64,000 nt of DNA from Myrmaecium sp. VS I D KN 1 (GCA_019775845.1 JADQAV010000028.1:248001-312000), one strand, 5' to 3'. Shown: positions 35,614 to 48,040, counted from the first letter of the stretch. A program made the numbers and translations. The notes: generated by a model from the letters alone, not told the origin.

Positions 35614-36382
35614 CTATTCCGCCCGCATACGACCCGCCTCCTTCGCCCCAAACCCAATCCCCCACACCCGATCGAACGGCGAGGCTTCGACCAGCTCGCG
35701 CTCCCCCGTCGCCAGCAGCCGCGCCCGCAGGTCCGGTCGCTGGCTGAATTTGGCCATGTTCCCGCGGACTACTTCGTCGTATTTGACTGATCCATACCAT
35801 TCAGCATTAGCATCCAGCATCCTGCGCGCCTAATGCCTCTCGGGTCCTAGGGAAGTGAAAAAAGCTCACCCTCATCCCACCTCCCCGCATCAAACCCCTT
35901 CACCTTCCTCCCCAGCGCCTTCGCCCGCTTCGGCGTGGGGCACTTGAGGATCTTCTGCGCGCTCTCCTGCACTCCCTCCATCGGCATCAGCACGAAAGCA
36001 AACAAACCCAAGAGCAAACCCAAAAACAAAGAAGAAACGAAAAGGAAGAAGAAAGCCCCCCCCCAGCGCAACCCACCTCATCCCCAAACCTCCTCGCCTT
36101 CCGCACCATCATCCACATCTCCGCGTGTCGATACAGGATCGGTGGTCGCGCTTCCTTCGCGCCTTCCCCCTCCTCCTCCTCCTCCGCCATCGTAAAACAT
36201 GCCGGATACCACTGGCTTAGGAAGCCATACGGTTCCGATGCGTACTCGCGCCAGAAGTAGATGGGCGCGGCGGCGTCTGTGGTAGTATTGTCTGAGCTCT
36301 CTTCGGCGCTGGGTTGAGCGCTGTTGTTGCTGCTTCCGCCGGTCCAGCGCGGGGGGCTTTGGGTGCGTTTTTTGCCTCGCAT
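35614..36382 (-). CDS. NADAR (YbiA/DUF1768) family protein, prematurely terminated
   Basis: There are three exons: 36382-36077, 35966-35870 and 35786-35614, encoding 191 residues to the TAG. The family motifs are all present: PIYFWREYASEPYGFLSQWYPACF, HAEMWMMVRKARRFGDE, ILKCPTPKRAKALGRKVKGFD, WDEVKYDEVVRGNMAKF and the signature LVEASPFDRVWGIGFG. NADAR proteins are N-glycosidases. Some act on riboflavin-pathway intermediates, and others remove ADP-ribose from guanine in nucleic acids or release it from NAD-derived compounds. The frame stops where a family member normally has Trp-Gly-Gln-Asn, and the missing 30 residues follow directly downstream. TGG to TAG here equals C to T in a CpA on the plus strand, the RIP change. 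The 36,382 start has an N-terminal basic and Ser/Asn-rich extension. Loss of the last helix may destabilise the protein; it could be a recent pseudogene. Confidence 0.8.
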
Positions 36383-37314
36383 TTTTTTTCTAGGGAGTTT
36401 TCTTCCTCTTATTCTTTCTTTTTTTGTTGGTAAGTGGCTCGTAGTGTTTGTAGTAAGGCTGCGTGGGTAGATGGATGGATGGACGAATATGTAGCCAAGC
36501 ACCTTAGCTAGACGGTACCTATATGCACCCGGCTAGGAAAGTGGATAAGGTAAGGTCCTTCAATACACCGTCTTGCTAGGTAAAGACACAAATCCAATAG
36601 CAGGTGTATCAGGCCAGGACGGGACAGAACAACGTGAAGTTAAGGTGAATAGGTAACCAAGTAGGTAGGTACCGAGGCTGAGGTCGGGGTCAAACAATTG
36701 GTACTTATATACATGGGTACCTTGCCCCTCCATGCATCCGTCCGTCCCTCCGAACCTCAGCCTGCACGACGTCCGTCGGTAGGTACATCATCCAAGGTAC
36801 TACTAACCTATCCCAACCACCGCCTCCCCGTTTCTCCTCGTCCGCCGCCACCGCTAACAGGTTATCCGTATGCAGTCGCCAGTCCTCGCTCAGTACCTGA
36901 TTGCGGTTCGGCGGGGGTTGGCGGAATGCGCTTCTGGTGCCTTGATCTGGTCGCCGATTGTCCAGCCGTAAGACAGTAGGGTACGGCACGCCTCCAGACT
37001 ACTACTGCTTTGTATTTGTTTGTTTCTCTGTGTCTGGTTTGAGACAGCTGATGGAGAGAGATGCGTCAGAGGAAGTGGTGGTATGGACTAGCGAACTTGT
37101 GGGCGTGTGCGCGAGGGGCTGGGGAGGTGGGTACCTGGCGATCTATGTATGTGAGTCACTGCGGCGCGGAGGTGAGGTGCGGATGGATAAGAGATGTGAC
37201 GGTAGTCAAACCGAGCAAAGCGGGCCTTTTTTCCAAGACAAGCGCTAATACGCAACGATACTCAACTTCCTGACGAAAATATATACAAAAAAAAAAAAAA
37301 ACACACCATCCATC
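36383..37314. other. Intergenic, NADAR promoter side
   Basis: This 930-bp stretch has several GGTAC/TAGGTA-type short repeats (36570-36800), a common motif in fungal intergenic DNA, and an A-run at 37290. No credible coding region was seen. Confidence 0.55.
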
Positions 37315-38646
37315 TTACGAGCTCCCCTTTTCATCCTCGCTGCCAGACGACGACGACGACGACCCAGCCGGATCCCCCTTCCCCTGCACGACCTCGACAG
37401 GATGCTTATCCAAGCTCTCATACCACTGCAGCACGCTCCCGATCAAGAAAGCCCAGCTGCCCCAGAACGTGCTCAGGGCGGCCTGGTACTGGGCCCAAGA
37501 GTGGGTGTCGTAGCCGAAGGCGGGGCTGAGGGTGAAGCCGACGCCGCCGACGAGGTTCCAGAGGCCGACGTGCCAGCCGAGCACGGCGGGCGCGGGCCGG
37601 TACCATTTCGGCTGGGTCTCGAGCATGAAGAGGGTGCCGGAGACGATGAAGCCGAGGCCGCCGACGACCTGGGGGGTCCAGTAGATGCCGTCGAGCAGGC
37701 CGGGGGAGAGGGTGTCGTTGATGCCGGGCAGGGCGGTGAAGCCGGCGATCCAGAAGATGGTGGCGCCCAGGAGTTGGGAGAAGGAGGCGAGGAAGCCGAT
37801 GTCGTAGAGGTAGTGCGTGCGCAGCTCCCGGTACGTTGGGAAGAAGGTCCAGGACTTCTGGCCGGCGTCGCCGGTGATGCTGTGGCGGTGCGCGTTGGAG
37901 GCGGCCCGGCCGAGCAGGTTGCCTTTGTTCGCGTGGTGGTGGATGCAGGCGGCCTTCGAGGGGCTGAGCCGGTAGAGCCCGCCTTTCTCGTGCTCGTGAA
38001 CCACTTGCTCGAGCGCCCAGCCGAAGCAGCCGGTGCGGTTCTCGTTGACGGCCTCGGCCATGAGGAAGAAGCTGCCGATCTCGAAGATGGTGGCGCCGAT
38101 GAAGGCGGTGATGCCGCCGCCGTAAAGGATTTCGGTGCTGAATTCGGTGGAGGGTTGCGCGAGGGGGAGATAGACGAAGAAGGCATTGAATATCCATAAC
38201 ACACTCCCAAGGGTGAATATAACCGCCACGTCATAGGAGATATCCCATATCGGGAAGTAGGTGAACATGCGGATGATATTTCTCAGTACGGTTCGAGGGC
38301 GGGAAGTAGATTCCGGCGGTAGGTAGCCCGCTATTGAAGGGTCGACAGTCGGATCAACGCGAAGCGCATGCCTCCCTTTACGATTGTTGCGCGATGTCCA
38401 CTTATATTCGATGCCGGAGGCTGAATGCTTCTTGCTAGGCGGTTTCGTGCCGGCAGCAGCTTCTGATGAAGCAACACTTGAGGAATGCTTCTCCAGATGG
38501 AGAGGTTGAAAGTGAGCATGAATTGGATTGGCGAAGGATAAAGGACCTCGGACTCGCGATGCTTTCAGCTTCAGCTCTTCAATATGCTTCAATGGCTCGC
38601 GTTCCGGACGAAATCTCCTGCTCCTGTGCATCGACGGCTGCGTCAT
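37315..38646 (-). CDS. Six-span integral membrane protein, function unknown
   Basis: A single open exon of 443 residues starts at the ATG at 38646. The first 115 residues are basic and Ser-rich, predicted cytosolic. Hydrophobic spans follow in order: DVAVIFTLGSVLWIFNAFFV, ITAFIGATIFEIGSFFLMAE, FLASFSQLLGATIFWIAGFT, a WTPQVVGGLGFIVSGTLFML span, LGWHVGLWNLVGGVGFTLSP and TFWGSWAFLIGSVLQWYESL. A Cys/His-rich loop (FGWALEQVVHEHEKGG to KAACIHHHANKG) sits between spans 2 and 3. The C-terminus is an Asp/Ser-rich tail (GSSSSSSGSEDEKGSS). This looks like a conserved fungal membrane protein family without assigned function. It shows no transporter or enzyme signature I know. An additional 5' exon starting at 38818 is possible. 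Long antisense frames over it are composition shadows. Confidence 0.8.
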   Translation of the reverse strand: MTQPSMHRSRRFRPEREPLKHIEELKLKASRVRGPLSFANPIHAHFQPLHLEKHSSSVASSEAAAGTKPPSKKHSASGIEYKWTSRNNRKGRHALRVDPTVDPSIAGYLPPESTSRPRTVLRNIIRMFTYFPIWDISYDVAVIFTLGSVLWIFNAFFVYLPLAQPSTEFSTEILYGGGITAFIGATIFEIGSFFLMAEAVNENRTGCFGWALEQVVHEHEKGGLYRLSPSKAACIHHHANKGNLLGRAASNAHRHSITGDAGQKSWTFFPTYRELRTHYLYDIGFLASFSQLLGATIFWIAGFTALPGINDTLSPGLLDGIYWTPQVVGGLGFIVSGTLFMLETQPKWYRPAPAVLGWHVGLWNLVGGVGFTLSPAFGYDTHSWAQYQAALSTFWGSWAFLIGSVLQWYESLDKHPVEVVQGKGDPAGSSSSSSGSEDEKGSS

Positions 38647-38991
38647 CTCGAACTGGTCCGGATTCCCACTCTTGCCCGTCAGTCGGATGTGGAGAGACTA
38701 CAAGGCGTTCACTCGTGGCTGGAGTGCACCGCTCGTGCTGGAAGGTTTCACGGCAGCAATCTGACCGTGACAGCGGCCGTAGGAAGTCTTTGTTTCCTGC
38801 GATGGAGACGTCTGCCATGTTTTCTGCACACGGAATGACGGCTCAGGGACCAGAGCAAGCCCAAGGCAAGCCCATGTCGTCACCCTGGTCGCCTTGCCCG
38901 TCTGCATGCCAAGAACCCCAGAAAGTTTGGCCGTCCCGTCCGTTGCCCGACGACGCTGACCAACACTCAGGAACCAGGGGAAGCATCGTTA
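38647..38991. other. Short intergenic stretch
   Basis: About 345 bp hold the promoter of the membrane protein gene and the 3' end of the small gene to the right. A 79-codon minus ORF beginning at an ATG at 38818 could be an alternative first exon of the membrane protein. Confidence 0.4.
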
Positions 38992-39369
38992 TTATACTTC
39001 ATCAAACTCGTTCAGCCCTCTGCGACTGATCAACATGATCTCAGGCTTTAGATGCGGCCCTCGAGCACCAGTCCCACCGAGATAGGGAGCTCTTTCATCC
39101 CCTTCGTGTTCCTCCAGTCCGCGTTCGGAGATGAGCAGGTCCATTCCTGTCAACATCCCAATGAGTGACACGAGCTCTCCATTATCATGGAAGACGAGAA
39201 GTAAGAGGATGCTTTCGCCATTCTCAAGAGAGAGATAAAATGCTTTCGGTGTACGGAACTCGCCATGAGTCACCTAGTGTGTTCCTGATATCTCCCGACT
39301 GATGCCGTACCTGACCTTCGGCTGTTTCTGGAATGCCGAAAATCTGCGGATATCGCCGGCCATATTCAT
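38992..39369 (-). CDS. Possible small two-exon gene, unknown product
   Basis: A 94-codon open segment (39273-38992) begins without ATG but joins in phase, over a 42-nt GT...AG intron (39315-39274), to an 18-codon exon with ATG at 39369, giving about 111 residues. The protein contains AFYLSLENGESILLLLVFHD, then LIGMLTGMDLLISERG, and a charged GLEEHEGDERAPYLGG segment. I do not recognise it. The phase match and protein-like composition support a gene; the very short intron and lack of family argue against. It lies divergent from the MFS gene, with only 124 bp between start codons, so a shared promoter is possible. Confidence 0.4.
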
Positions 39370-39493
39370 CGCATGACTACCATCTCCGTCTTTTCGCACT
39401 TTTCAATTCCTAGCCAGTCTTCTTTAATTGACAATCGTTCATCTCTTGATCTTGCTGTTTAATCTTCTTCTGTTCGGACTGTTCCCATGCAAG

Positions 39494-41309
39494 ATGTTCA
39501 GCACCCTCCATCCGAACGGTGGTTCGTCAACAGTGACGGTCGAACTCGAAGCACCGAAGGTGTTACGATTTCCCACTGCATTACCACCCAACCTGTCAGC
39601 TCAGATGCCCGAGAACATATCTTCTACAGCTTCCTCATCCGTGCTTGAGATCGAAGATAAAGTCGAGAAAGAATATCCCACATGGCGAAAGGTTCTCATT
39701 CTCATCACAGTCAGCTGGATGACTCTGGCAGCGACCTTTTCCAGCACATCACTCTTTCCAGCCATACCAGAAATCGCCGAAGAGTATGATATATCTCAAG
39801 AAGTCATTAGTGCCAGCAATGCAGGGGTGCTGGTGGCTATGGGAATGGCCTCCTTGATATGGGCGCCATTAAGCAGTGTGAGCTGTTCTGCAGACCCCCA
39901 GAGCTTCCTCATCCACTAATTTTTTTAAGATGCTTGGCCGTAAAATCGCATATAATCTGGCAATATTCATCTTCTTCGGCTTCTCGATCGGAGCCGCTGC
40001 ATCCAAGTCATTCGGTGCATTCGTGGCAATGAGAACGTTGGCTGGTTTCGAAGCTAGCTATTTCATGGTCGCCGGTCAGGCTGTGATCGCGGATATCTTT
40101 CCTCCCGTAGGTGTCCTCCATGGGAGTCCTTGTTGCATATCCCTAACCTCGTTTCAACAGGCACGTCGAGGAACAGCTGTAGGTTTCTTTATGAGCGGTA
40201 CTGTTACTGGCCCGGCTTTAGGTTCGTGTATAGCAGGTACATCTTTAACTCGCCCGAGTCTCTAATCGAGAAGTAGGACCTTGTATCGGCGGTATACTCG
40301 TCACCTTCACCTCATGGCGCGTCATCTTCTGGCTCCAAGCAGGCATGGCTGCTGCTGGCTTTCTGGCAGTAGTTCTCCTGGTACCGAATCCTCCTGCTCG
40401 TGAGGTTCTCGCAGGAAACCAAGATCCAGCAGTTCGACGTTTATTTGCCAGTTTCAATCCCCTGAAGGTGTTCAGCCTGATGGTCCATCCGAATATTTTG
40501 TTGACGGTATATTCATTCTACCTTGCGTGTGCGAAAGCGGCCCCGGCTAACTAGTGGCAGGATATGGCATGTGGTCTCTTGAGCTGGACCATGTACTCCT
40601 TGCTCACGCCGCCCCGAGCCCTTATCAATCCTCGATTTCACCTCACAACCCCGCTTGTATCCGGTCTCTTTTACATCGCTCCTGGCGCTGGCTTTCTTCT
40701 TGGGACTATTGCCGGAGGACGCTGGGCTGATATGACTGTCAAGCGATACATTAAGAGAAGAAATGGTCTGCGTCTCCCACAAGATCGACTGAACAGCGGC
40801 ATGCTAGCCTTCTTCGTATTGCTTCCTGTGAGTTGCTTGATATACGGGTGGTGTTTGGAGTATACCAAGGGAGGGTTGCCTGTGCCGGCTATCTCTATAT
40901 TTTTCGCTGGTGTTGGTTTGATGACCGCATTCAGCAGTCTGAACACATACTGCGCTGGTAAGTTGCTCTACATCCTAGGGCTACCTCATAATCTAACAGC
41001 CTGGCAGAGGTGATCCCTTCGAAGCGTATGGAGGTGATGGCGTCGAAATACCTGCTGCAGTATGCATGCTCCGCTGCTGGCAGTGCGAGCGCACTTCCTC
41101 TTGTTGATTCCATTGGAGTCGGGTTAACTTGCACCATATGTCAGTGGCGATAAACTCCCTTCTAGTCCAGAAAAGCTAATGAGATTTTCTAATAGGCAGC
41201 ATTTTTGTAGCGATTGCCGGTGGACTTGTCTTCATCACGGCCCAGTACGGTGAACGTATGCAGAGACGCTATGAGCAGTGGTGGAAGGCACAAAGAGCGC
41301 GCATATGAA
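39494..41309 (+). CDS. MFS transporter, DHA1 drug:H+ antiporter type
   Basis: There are seven exons: 39494-39877, 39930-40106, 40161-40221, 40277-40506, 40561-40957, 41008-41139 and 41197-41309, with introns of 50-57 nt, giving 497 residues and 12 predicted spans. A cytosolic N-terminus of about 68 residues precedes TM1 (KVLILITVSWMTLAATFSST). The loop after TM2 begins with LGRK as in motif A. RTLAGFEASYFMVAGQAVIADI is the TM4 region, and GTAVGFFMSGTVTGPALGPC is motif C (TM5), typical of antiporters. The central loop LPQDRLNSGM and the exon junctions match yeast Qdr/Aqr1-like and fungal DHA1 proteins. The likely role is proton-driven export of small organic compounds or weak acids at the plasma membrane; the substrate is unknown. 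All frames are intact, so it appears functional. Confidence 0.88.
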
Positions 41310-44300
41310 AGGTTTGTGACGACAATGGGACATGGGGAATATCTATGGATTTCGTCATCCAAACTCTCCAATTATCGGATGGTTTTGGACATATAAAGGT
41401 AAGCGATATCGCAGCCTGACTATGTATAGGAGACTAACGCCCATGACATAGGCGCATCACGGAATCTCCTCGACCTACGAATTTATGACATTAGACATGA
41501 AGACTATCTAGAGCTGAATAATATTGGATGTTCTGCTCTTTTGATAATATTCTTCTACTTGCACACTTACTTTCAGTCATCATACCGCCTTACCGGTCTC
41601 CAATCACTCAGCCTAACTTACAATGCTCGGACTGCCCCACGGCGAATGATAGTAAGCTCTGCATGTCGCCTTCAAGGGCACCCGGCACCCTTGCTGACAG
41701 CTGGCGATGGTTACCCTATCACAACAGCAAGGCAGATGGGCGGCGGACTCCGAAGCCTACCTAATCCGCAGTGCAACATCCGCGGCATGCATGTTTCAGA
41801 ACACAAGATCCCGTGGACAGCCATTTGTTGCGGGAAAGGGAGAGACAGAAAGCAAAACACCGCATCGCAGATCTCTGCCGCGCAACAAGGGACAAGCCTA
41901 TGGCGCATCGTATGCAAGCAAAATCGCGCGCGCAACACCACCACCAGCGTCCGTCACACCTGCACCTCGGGTTCTGCCAAGCCCACGCCCCCCCCCCCCC
42001 ATTTTCGTCGCCGTTGGGTTCTCTCCCGGCCTGCTGCATGTGTGTGTGAAATCCCGGGGGTGAGGTAAGACAAGCTTGGATGGAATGGTCGAGATCATGC
42101 AGGTCTTTAGCCGTTCGAGATTCGGCAAGGAGTGGCTATTACTTCTTATATCCGGTTTGAAGAGAGGCAACGGCTTTTCCGAATCCTTGTGTACGATGCT
42201 ATACTGACAGAGTCGCATGGATAACGGTACTTTGTCATCTGGGCTGACAGAGCATCGAAAGCGGGTGTGAATTAACGTCTGCTCCGCTTCATCATAGGTA
42301 TTCGCTGCTTCCAAAGTACAGGACGTCCGACTCCTTCACTACAAGCGTCACTACAAGCGTGCGACGGCGGGTGTCTTCCCATACAGCAGCGCTTCCAGTA
42401 AGGACATCGAAACTGCACTCATTGCCGGACGTCTTACAAGGCAAGGGAACAATGCAAGTACATGACGATTTTCCTCCCGCGTTGCACGGGCGCAAGACGT
42501 TACAGGAGTTGCTTGCGCAAGAAGGGAACGGCGAGGATGCGGTCAACTACATACAGTAGAGGACTGCGGCGTTCCAATAACGTTACCCACAGGCTTCAAC
42601 GAGAGAGATGAGGGAGGTGCATGCGGTTGTTTTACCTCGTGGCACCAGTCGCGAGCCTCCGCTTCCTGACCTCAGCCTTCTCCCAAGCGGCTATGCAGCC
42701 AAGGGAACGAGTAAGCCGAAGCGACTGGCCATCGTATCCGTGGCAACGGGATTAGACGAGGCAAGGAAACAGTACCCTTCCCTTCTAGCGGAGGAAGCAA
42801 GACCGACAGATCATGGGACGTTGCGTGCAGCAAAATGGCTTTGGGGCGGAGAAAGAGACACGGTTACCAGACGAAGGTTTGACGACACCAAAAGGAAGAA
42901 CATTCGTACGATTATCGTTGCTGGGCCCGGTTACTCGCGCGACATTCGCGCGTTGTGTATCCTGTGATGGTGAGCTTTGTGGACTGATGATGGCTGGACG
43001 GCCCACCGATCGCAGATGGAGCTAGTCGACAAAACGTACGATTAGGAAGACACGGTCCATGGTGACACCACAAAAGTTCAAGATGAATCGACTACTTCAC
43101 ATTATAGAAGGCAATCCTTTAAGATCTCTACATGCGAAATGTCTGGTCGTCGCCGGGTGTTGTGTGTTGCTGGCTTTGTCGCATCTTCCGGGCGCACGGT
43201 TGTCCTACGTGATGATGGGCCGGTGTTCTCAGCCTTGCGGTGGATCCCGCCGCCGACTGACGGTTCGATCAACAGGCGGCCTTGTGTGACAACAACCCTC
43301 GGACTAAGTGCCATGATACCTCTCTTACCCAGTGCTTCGTCTTGCGCAAGACGCGGTCGAAGCCGTACCGCATCAATTCGGCCGCGGCGATGCTCAAACA
43401 GACAGGAGATTGGATCTGAAACACTGCAACCTTTCGACCGTAATGCCGTTCGTTCGATACACAGAGGCCGCCTTCTCAGCTGAACGCCGCACGCTTACGA
43501 GTGAATACGGTTATGCGTCGGGTCCTGCAAAGCTCCGTCATCTGTGCCTGTGTGATTCTCGTTGGATGGCTTTTGCGGAACGAAGGTGTGGAAGGTGAGG
43601 ATGATGCTATCCAACAACAGCTACGAATATGCGTATGAATGGGTTTGACGCCGGCTTCCTCGTCGGAAACAAGTCGGGAACCATGGCAGAAGAATCAGAG
43701 ACATGATGAGGTGTACTGTACCACCTGTTCAAGCCCGTCAGCGCTCACTGGGTGATACGGAAGGCATCTCAGCGGACTGAAGGGCCTCCCGATTATCTCG
43801 TCAAGGAGAATGAATTGTCGAGTTGATACCGCTGCCGAGGCAGACGAAAGACTTACAGCCTTGAGCCTGACTCTTCCCTCTTGGCATTTGCCCAATGAAG
43901 ACAGCCGTTGGACTTGCCGAGGTCAGCCCTGTTGTCAGCACGTCTTCCCTTTTTCCCTTCGCTTACGGCGGATATGTAACGGGACGAGGCTGAGGCATAT
44001 CGCTCACGTGGTCACCATGGTGATGAAAGCTACATTCGCTTGACCGGGAAATACTCAGCAACTGTCCGGTCTCCTTGCTGGGGTAAGGATCCTCCTGTCT
44101 GTTGCTCGGATGCTTTGCGTTAAGCCGAAGCTGACGGCTGCACATGCTGTCTTGGGTTATCGGCAGTGGTGGAAGTAAGCCAGTAAAGTGATACTGAGGT
44201 ACTCATGAACCTCACCTTCCTTCCAATCATTGCGCTCTTCCGTTCTGAAAAGGACTGTCTGCGTCAGCAAAAGTGATCTTCCTCCACTGCCACCACCGAT

Positions 44301-47300
44301 CAAGCTCCATGTTCCGGTTTCCGGGCGGCCTCCCAGCACAACACAGTCGGCATACCATGTGCCAGGCCGCATTATTGCGCCTCTCCGTTGGAAGGACCAA
44401 CGACTAGCAACCGTTGAACAAGCCGGGGCGTGTAAACGATACGGCGGCCTTGTTCCCGGTCGATGGCGTTACGCCCTATGACGCTTTCCCCTCCGGAGGA
44501 ACCGCAAGGGGCGACGTGCAGGACGAAGCTTGAGTATGATCTTCTTTCCCCTCCGCACAGCCTGCTGGATGGAAGGGGTGAACATGGTGACTGGTGCTGA
44601 AACGCCAACGTCGCGCAAGGTTCAGGCGTGCTCGTTCGCCAGGTTATTCCTCGGTGCCTTGCTCGAGGAGAGGAGGAAGGAGGAATACTGGGCGTGCAGC
44701 ATGGCGGATGACTGAACAGAGACTAACCGCCATAGCCGTTGGTCCCGCGGAATCCTGTGACCTGCAAAAACGAGTAGAGCATCACTGACTCACGGAAACC
44801 CAACTCCTTCTCTTTTGTTGGTGGTGGCTTCGTGCTTTCAACTTCGGCGCCCCTGGACAAGACGGACGAGTAAAGAACAGCGACGGATGCATACAATATT
44901 CGAAAGCGATCGTTGGGCCGGACCGAGTCCGTCAGATACACCCAACCCAGCATCTTGAACGGCTGCCTGTCTCTCTCACCTGCGTGTCAGATTCGCCCCT
45001 TTCACCTGCCTTATCTGCAGAGCATGTGGGAGGATCCCGCACATCCGCCATGCATCCGCCGGCATTTCCTGCTTCAGCGTGGATGCAAAGCAGGTTTTCG
45101 GAATCCTGCTGCTTACGCGGAATTGCCCGTCGAGGGGGTTGCAAAAGACACACAAGTCGATGCTCACCACACTGACTCGAAGAGCGCACGATGATGTTTG
45201 CCCATGTCCCGTTCCTCCGCTTTTCCCGTGACCACCGGCGATTGCCATCGGTGATGATGATGATGATGTTGGATTTGAGCATTCTCTTCTTGCCTCCGGC
45301 AAAAGGTACGGGAAATGATAGACGCGCCAGAAGGGGCTCATCGCGATCCCATCGCCGCGCCCTTCGGAAGACCAGGCTGTGAATTGCTGCCATTCCTCAT
45401 TCACGCGTCTGGATCTTCTTCCGAATTCGCGCAGAACCGGGGTTGGACGCCTCGAATCCGCGACTGCCGTTCCCCTTTTAGTGTGGTGAGGGGGGCGAGC
45501 GCTGGGAGGGGCGGAAAATCCTGGGAGCGCACATGGGAGGAGAAAGCAAGGACTATCAAGGGAGTCTGGCACACATGTCCCCCTTGGGGAGGCGGTCGGG
45601 ACGGCGCGCGCGGTGTGTGAAAGGAGGGGCGAGGGGAGCCGTGTGGGGAGGAAAAGGTGGACCGTGTGGAAAACCCGCGGAGGGGAAGATGGAGGAAAGG
45701 CGGAGTGGAGCGTGCCAACCTGTCAACGTCCGAACTCAACCTCTAAGCGGAAAAGAGAAGGCCTCTCCGACGGACAACGTCCAGCACCTTGCATGATTTC
45801 CACCCTCCTCATCACATCGCATCTCGCAGGCGTAACTGATTACCTACCCGTTCCAAGGGGGGGTCCGGGCCTCGGCAAGCCTTCCCGACACAGGACTGTT
45901 GCCGAAAGTGACTTTGACGATCTCGCACCGTTCGCTTCTCGCCTTGCTCTCCCGTCGACGACCCCACGGGCCGCCGCCGTTGCCCTGGCCTCCTGGTGGC
46001 CCTCCGCCCTCGTTCGTTGTCGTGGCCGTGGGCCCATCCGCCGCCGGTCGGGCAGCAATGATGGGTCAGCAGCTTTTCGCTTCACTTTTTCTTCCTTTGC
46101 CCTTCCTGTTCCTGTCTGACATCAACCCCCCGAGGAAAGAGAGGGGATTGACGAGCGCGATGATCGAGATGCGAAACGAGGGGGGGGAGGAGGGGGTACG
46201 TACCCGCAAGGGATCATTGAGTGAAAGCGTCACAAAGTTCTTCCCGGATGCGGAGGAAGCCGCAGGGGGCCTGGTGCCATGTCCTGCCTCACCGACCTCG
46301 CGGAAGACAGCGTGGAGGGGGGGGGGGAGAAGTATCGTTTCATGCCTGAGGCGATTTATCCAGCCTTCTGTCCCCTCCCAGGAGATTCAGCCTTCCCAGT
46401 GCCGGAGTCCAGCCGCGCTGTGCAACCGAAGGGGCGCAGGCGCAGGACTCCGAGGGCACCATCTCTCATCTCATCTCGAAATCAATCCGTCCGAGTCATC
46501 CAGCCTCTTCCCGAGCCGGTGAGGGAGGGGAGAACAAGTATATGTACACATGTACATGGCCCAGCCGCAGGCGAGAGGAGGGAGAAAGAAGCACACGCAG
46601 AAAACCCCAACCTTGTCGCCCAAACGAAATGCATCCCGTCCTGTCCGGGGGGACGATAAACACGTACATATGCATTGCAGCAATGCATGCTTCCCTCAAC
46701 CCCCCTCCTATATTCATCCATACATATTGCATATGCGAAATCCGCACATGTACTCGCCTTTCCGACAACCTGTGGTGGCGGGGCGGTTTGTACCGGCCGG
46801 CAAGGTTTCTCGCCTTCTTCATGAGACAGCCGCCGCCGTCCTTCTATCGCGTTACCGAGTAATGAGTACGAGGTACGGATACTCTATGTCGGATGTCGAA
46901 TGGGCAGGGGCGCACGAGCGGCTTTGTTCGTTTGAGAATATATAGAAAGTAAAATAAATAAATTGAAAAAGTGAGGCGCGATCCTTCCTTCCGCCTCCGC
47001 CTCGTCGTCATGAGCAAGGCTGAGGAAGGAAGGAAGGAACGGGAACAAAACAATATGATACGACATAGCTATAATGCAGTTCGTATAGCTACACGACCGT
47101 CTACTCGTTCCGACTGTGAATCGCAGTGTCAAAGAGGTGGCGTGAAATGGGGCTTTACCTCAGCGAGCTCGTCAATACTCTTACATCTCAAAGGAGAAGA
47201 AAGGCAAAGCTAGACATACACGCATAGAGAAGATATATCCATGGTCTGAATATTGTTTTTTGTTATATTCTTTCTGTTCATCGGATGCCATGTACGTATG

Positions 47301-48040
47301 TAAATGTGTAAGCTCCGGTTCTAATCCCGAGCCAATACAATGCTCTTCCTCCTGCCTTCTTTCCTTCCCCATCCTTCAAGAAAGCGACACCTCCTACCCC
47401 AATCACAGAAATAGAAACCCTTGGTATCAGACACGAAAACGATAAAAAAAAAGACGTCAAACCATCTTTGCCGCCCAGGCGAAAGCTGCAAAAGAAGAAG
47501 AAACCCAACATGCGCCATACATGTCTCACTCTTCAATCCCATTTTTCCTTTTCCTCCCCTTCTTTTTTTCTTTCGAGACGAACAACGAACAAGAAAAAAA
47601 AAAGCCAGACAGTCTATGCGTAAGCCTCCGCCTTTCCTCACCCGGAAAAGGGTGGCAGGTAGGTAGGTAAGGAATATAGAAACAGCCTGCCCATACGACA
47701 ACAACAGCAACGCAAAAAAAGCTCGACCGTGATTTTCTCCACCAACACCGTACGTGGAAAACTTGGGGGAAAAGAAGCAAGCAAAAAATGGTGATGAGAC
47801 ATCCCGGCCCTGGCGTTATAGACGGAAAAAAAAATCGGTCATGATCTTCGTGAGCCCAGTAAAAGGAAAATAAAAAGTTGTAAAAGGATTTTAGTTCGTA
47901 GTGAATCCGGATGGTCGAAAAGAAAGAAAAAAATAAAGAGATCCGGAAAAGGCAGTCTTAACACATCGTCGGAGAAGAGTAATAGTAGGTCGAAGGAAGA
48001 ATTAAGCGTCTCCACCGCGAATCATGAAAAATAGAAGATC
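41310..48040. other. Long gene-free region (about 6.7 kb)
   Basis: GC content is ordinary, yet no ORF here shows a domain, a consistent start or splice-joined extension. Many short overlapping frames occur on both strands. I see a tandem pair of CACTACAAGCGT at about 42337-42360, a C-run at 41990-42000, G-runs near 46178 and 46320, and an exact odd-centred palindrome at 46670-46688. The right end (47.4-48.04 kb) is A-rich and must contain the 3' end of the Ran1-like kinase. No element family was recognised. Confidence 0.5.
46670..46688. repeat. Perfect palindrome, 9-bp arms
   Basis: ATGCATTGC, a single A and GCAATGCAT form an exact inverted repeat in otherwise featureless DNA. It could be a protein-binding site or a chance event. 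Confidence 0.75.

Noticed and set aside
37402-38199. Antisense ORFs on both strands over the membrane protein
   Set aside because: Composition shadows; the sense frame has six clear hydrophobic spans.
47310-47330. GGTTCTAATCCC, resembling a tRNA B-box
   Set aside because: No A-box at the right distance and no cloverleaf can be drawn.
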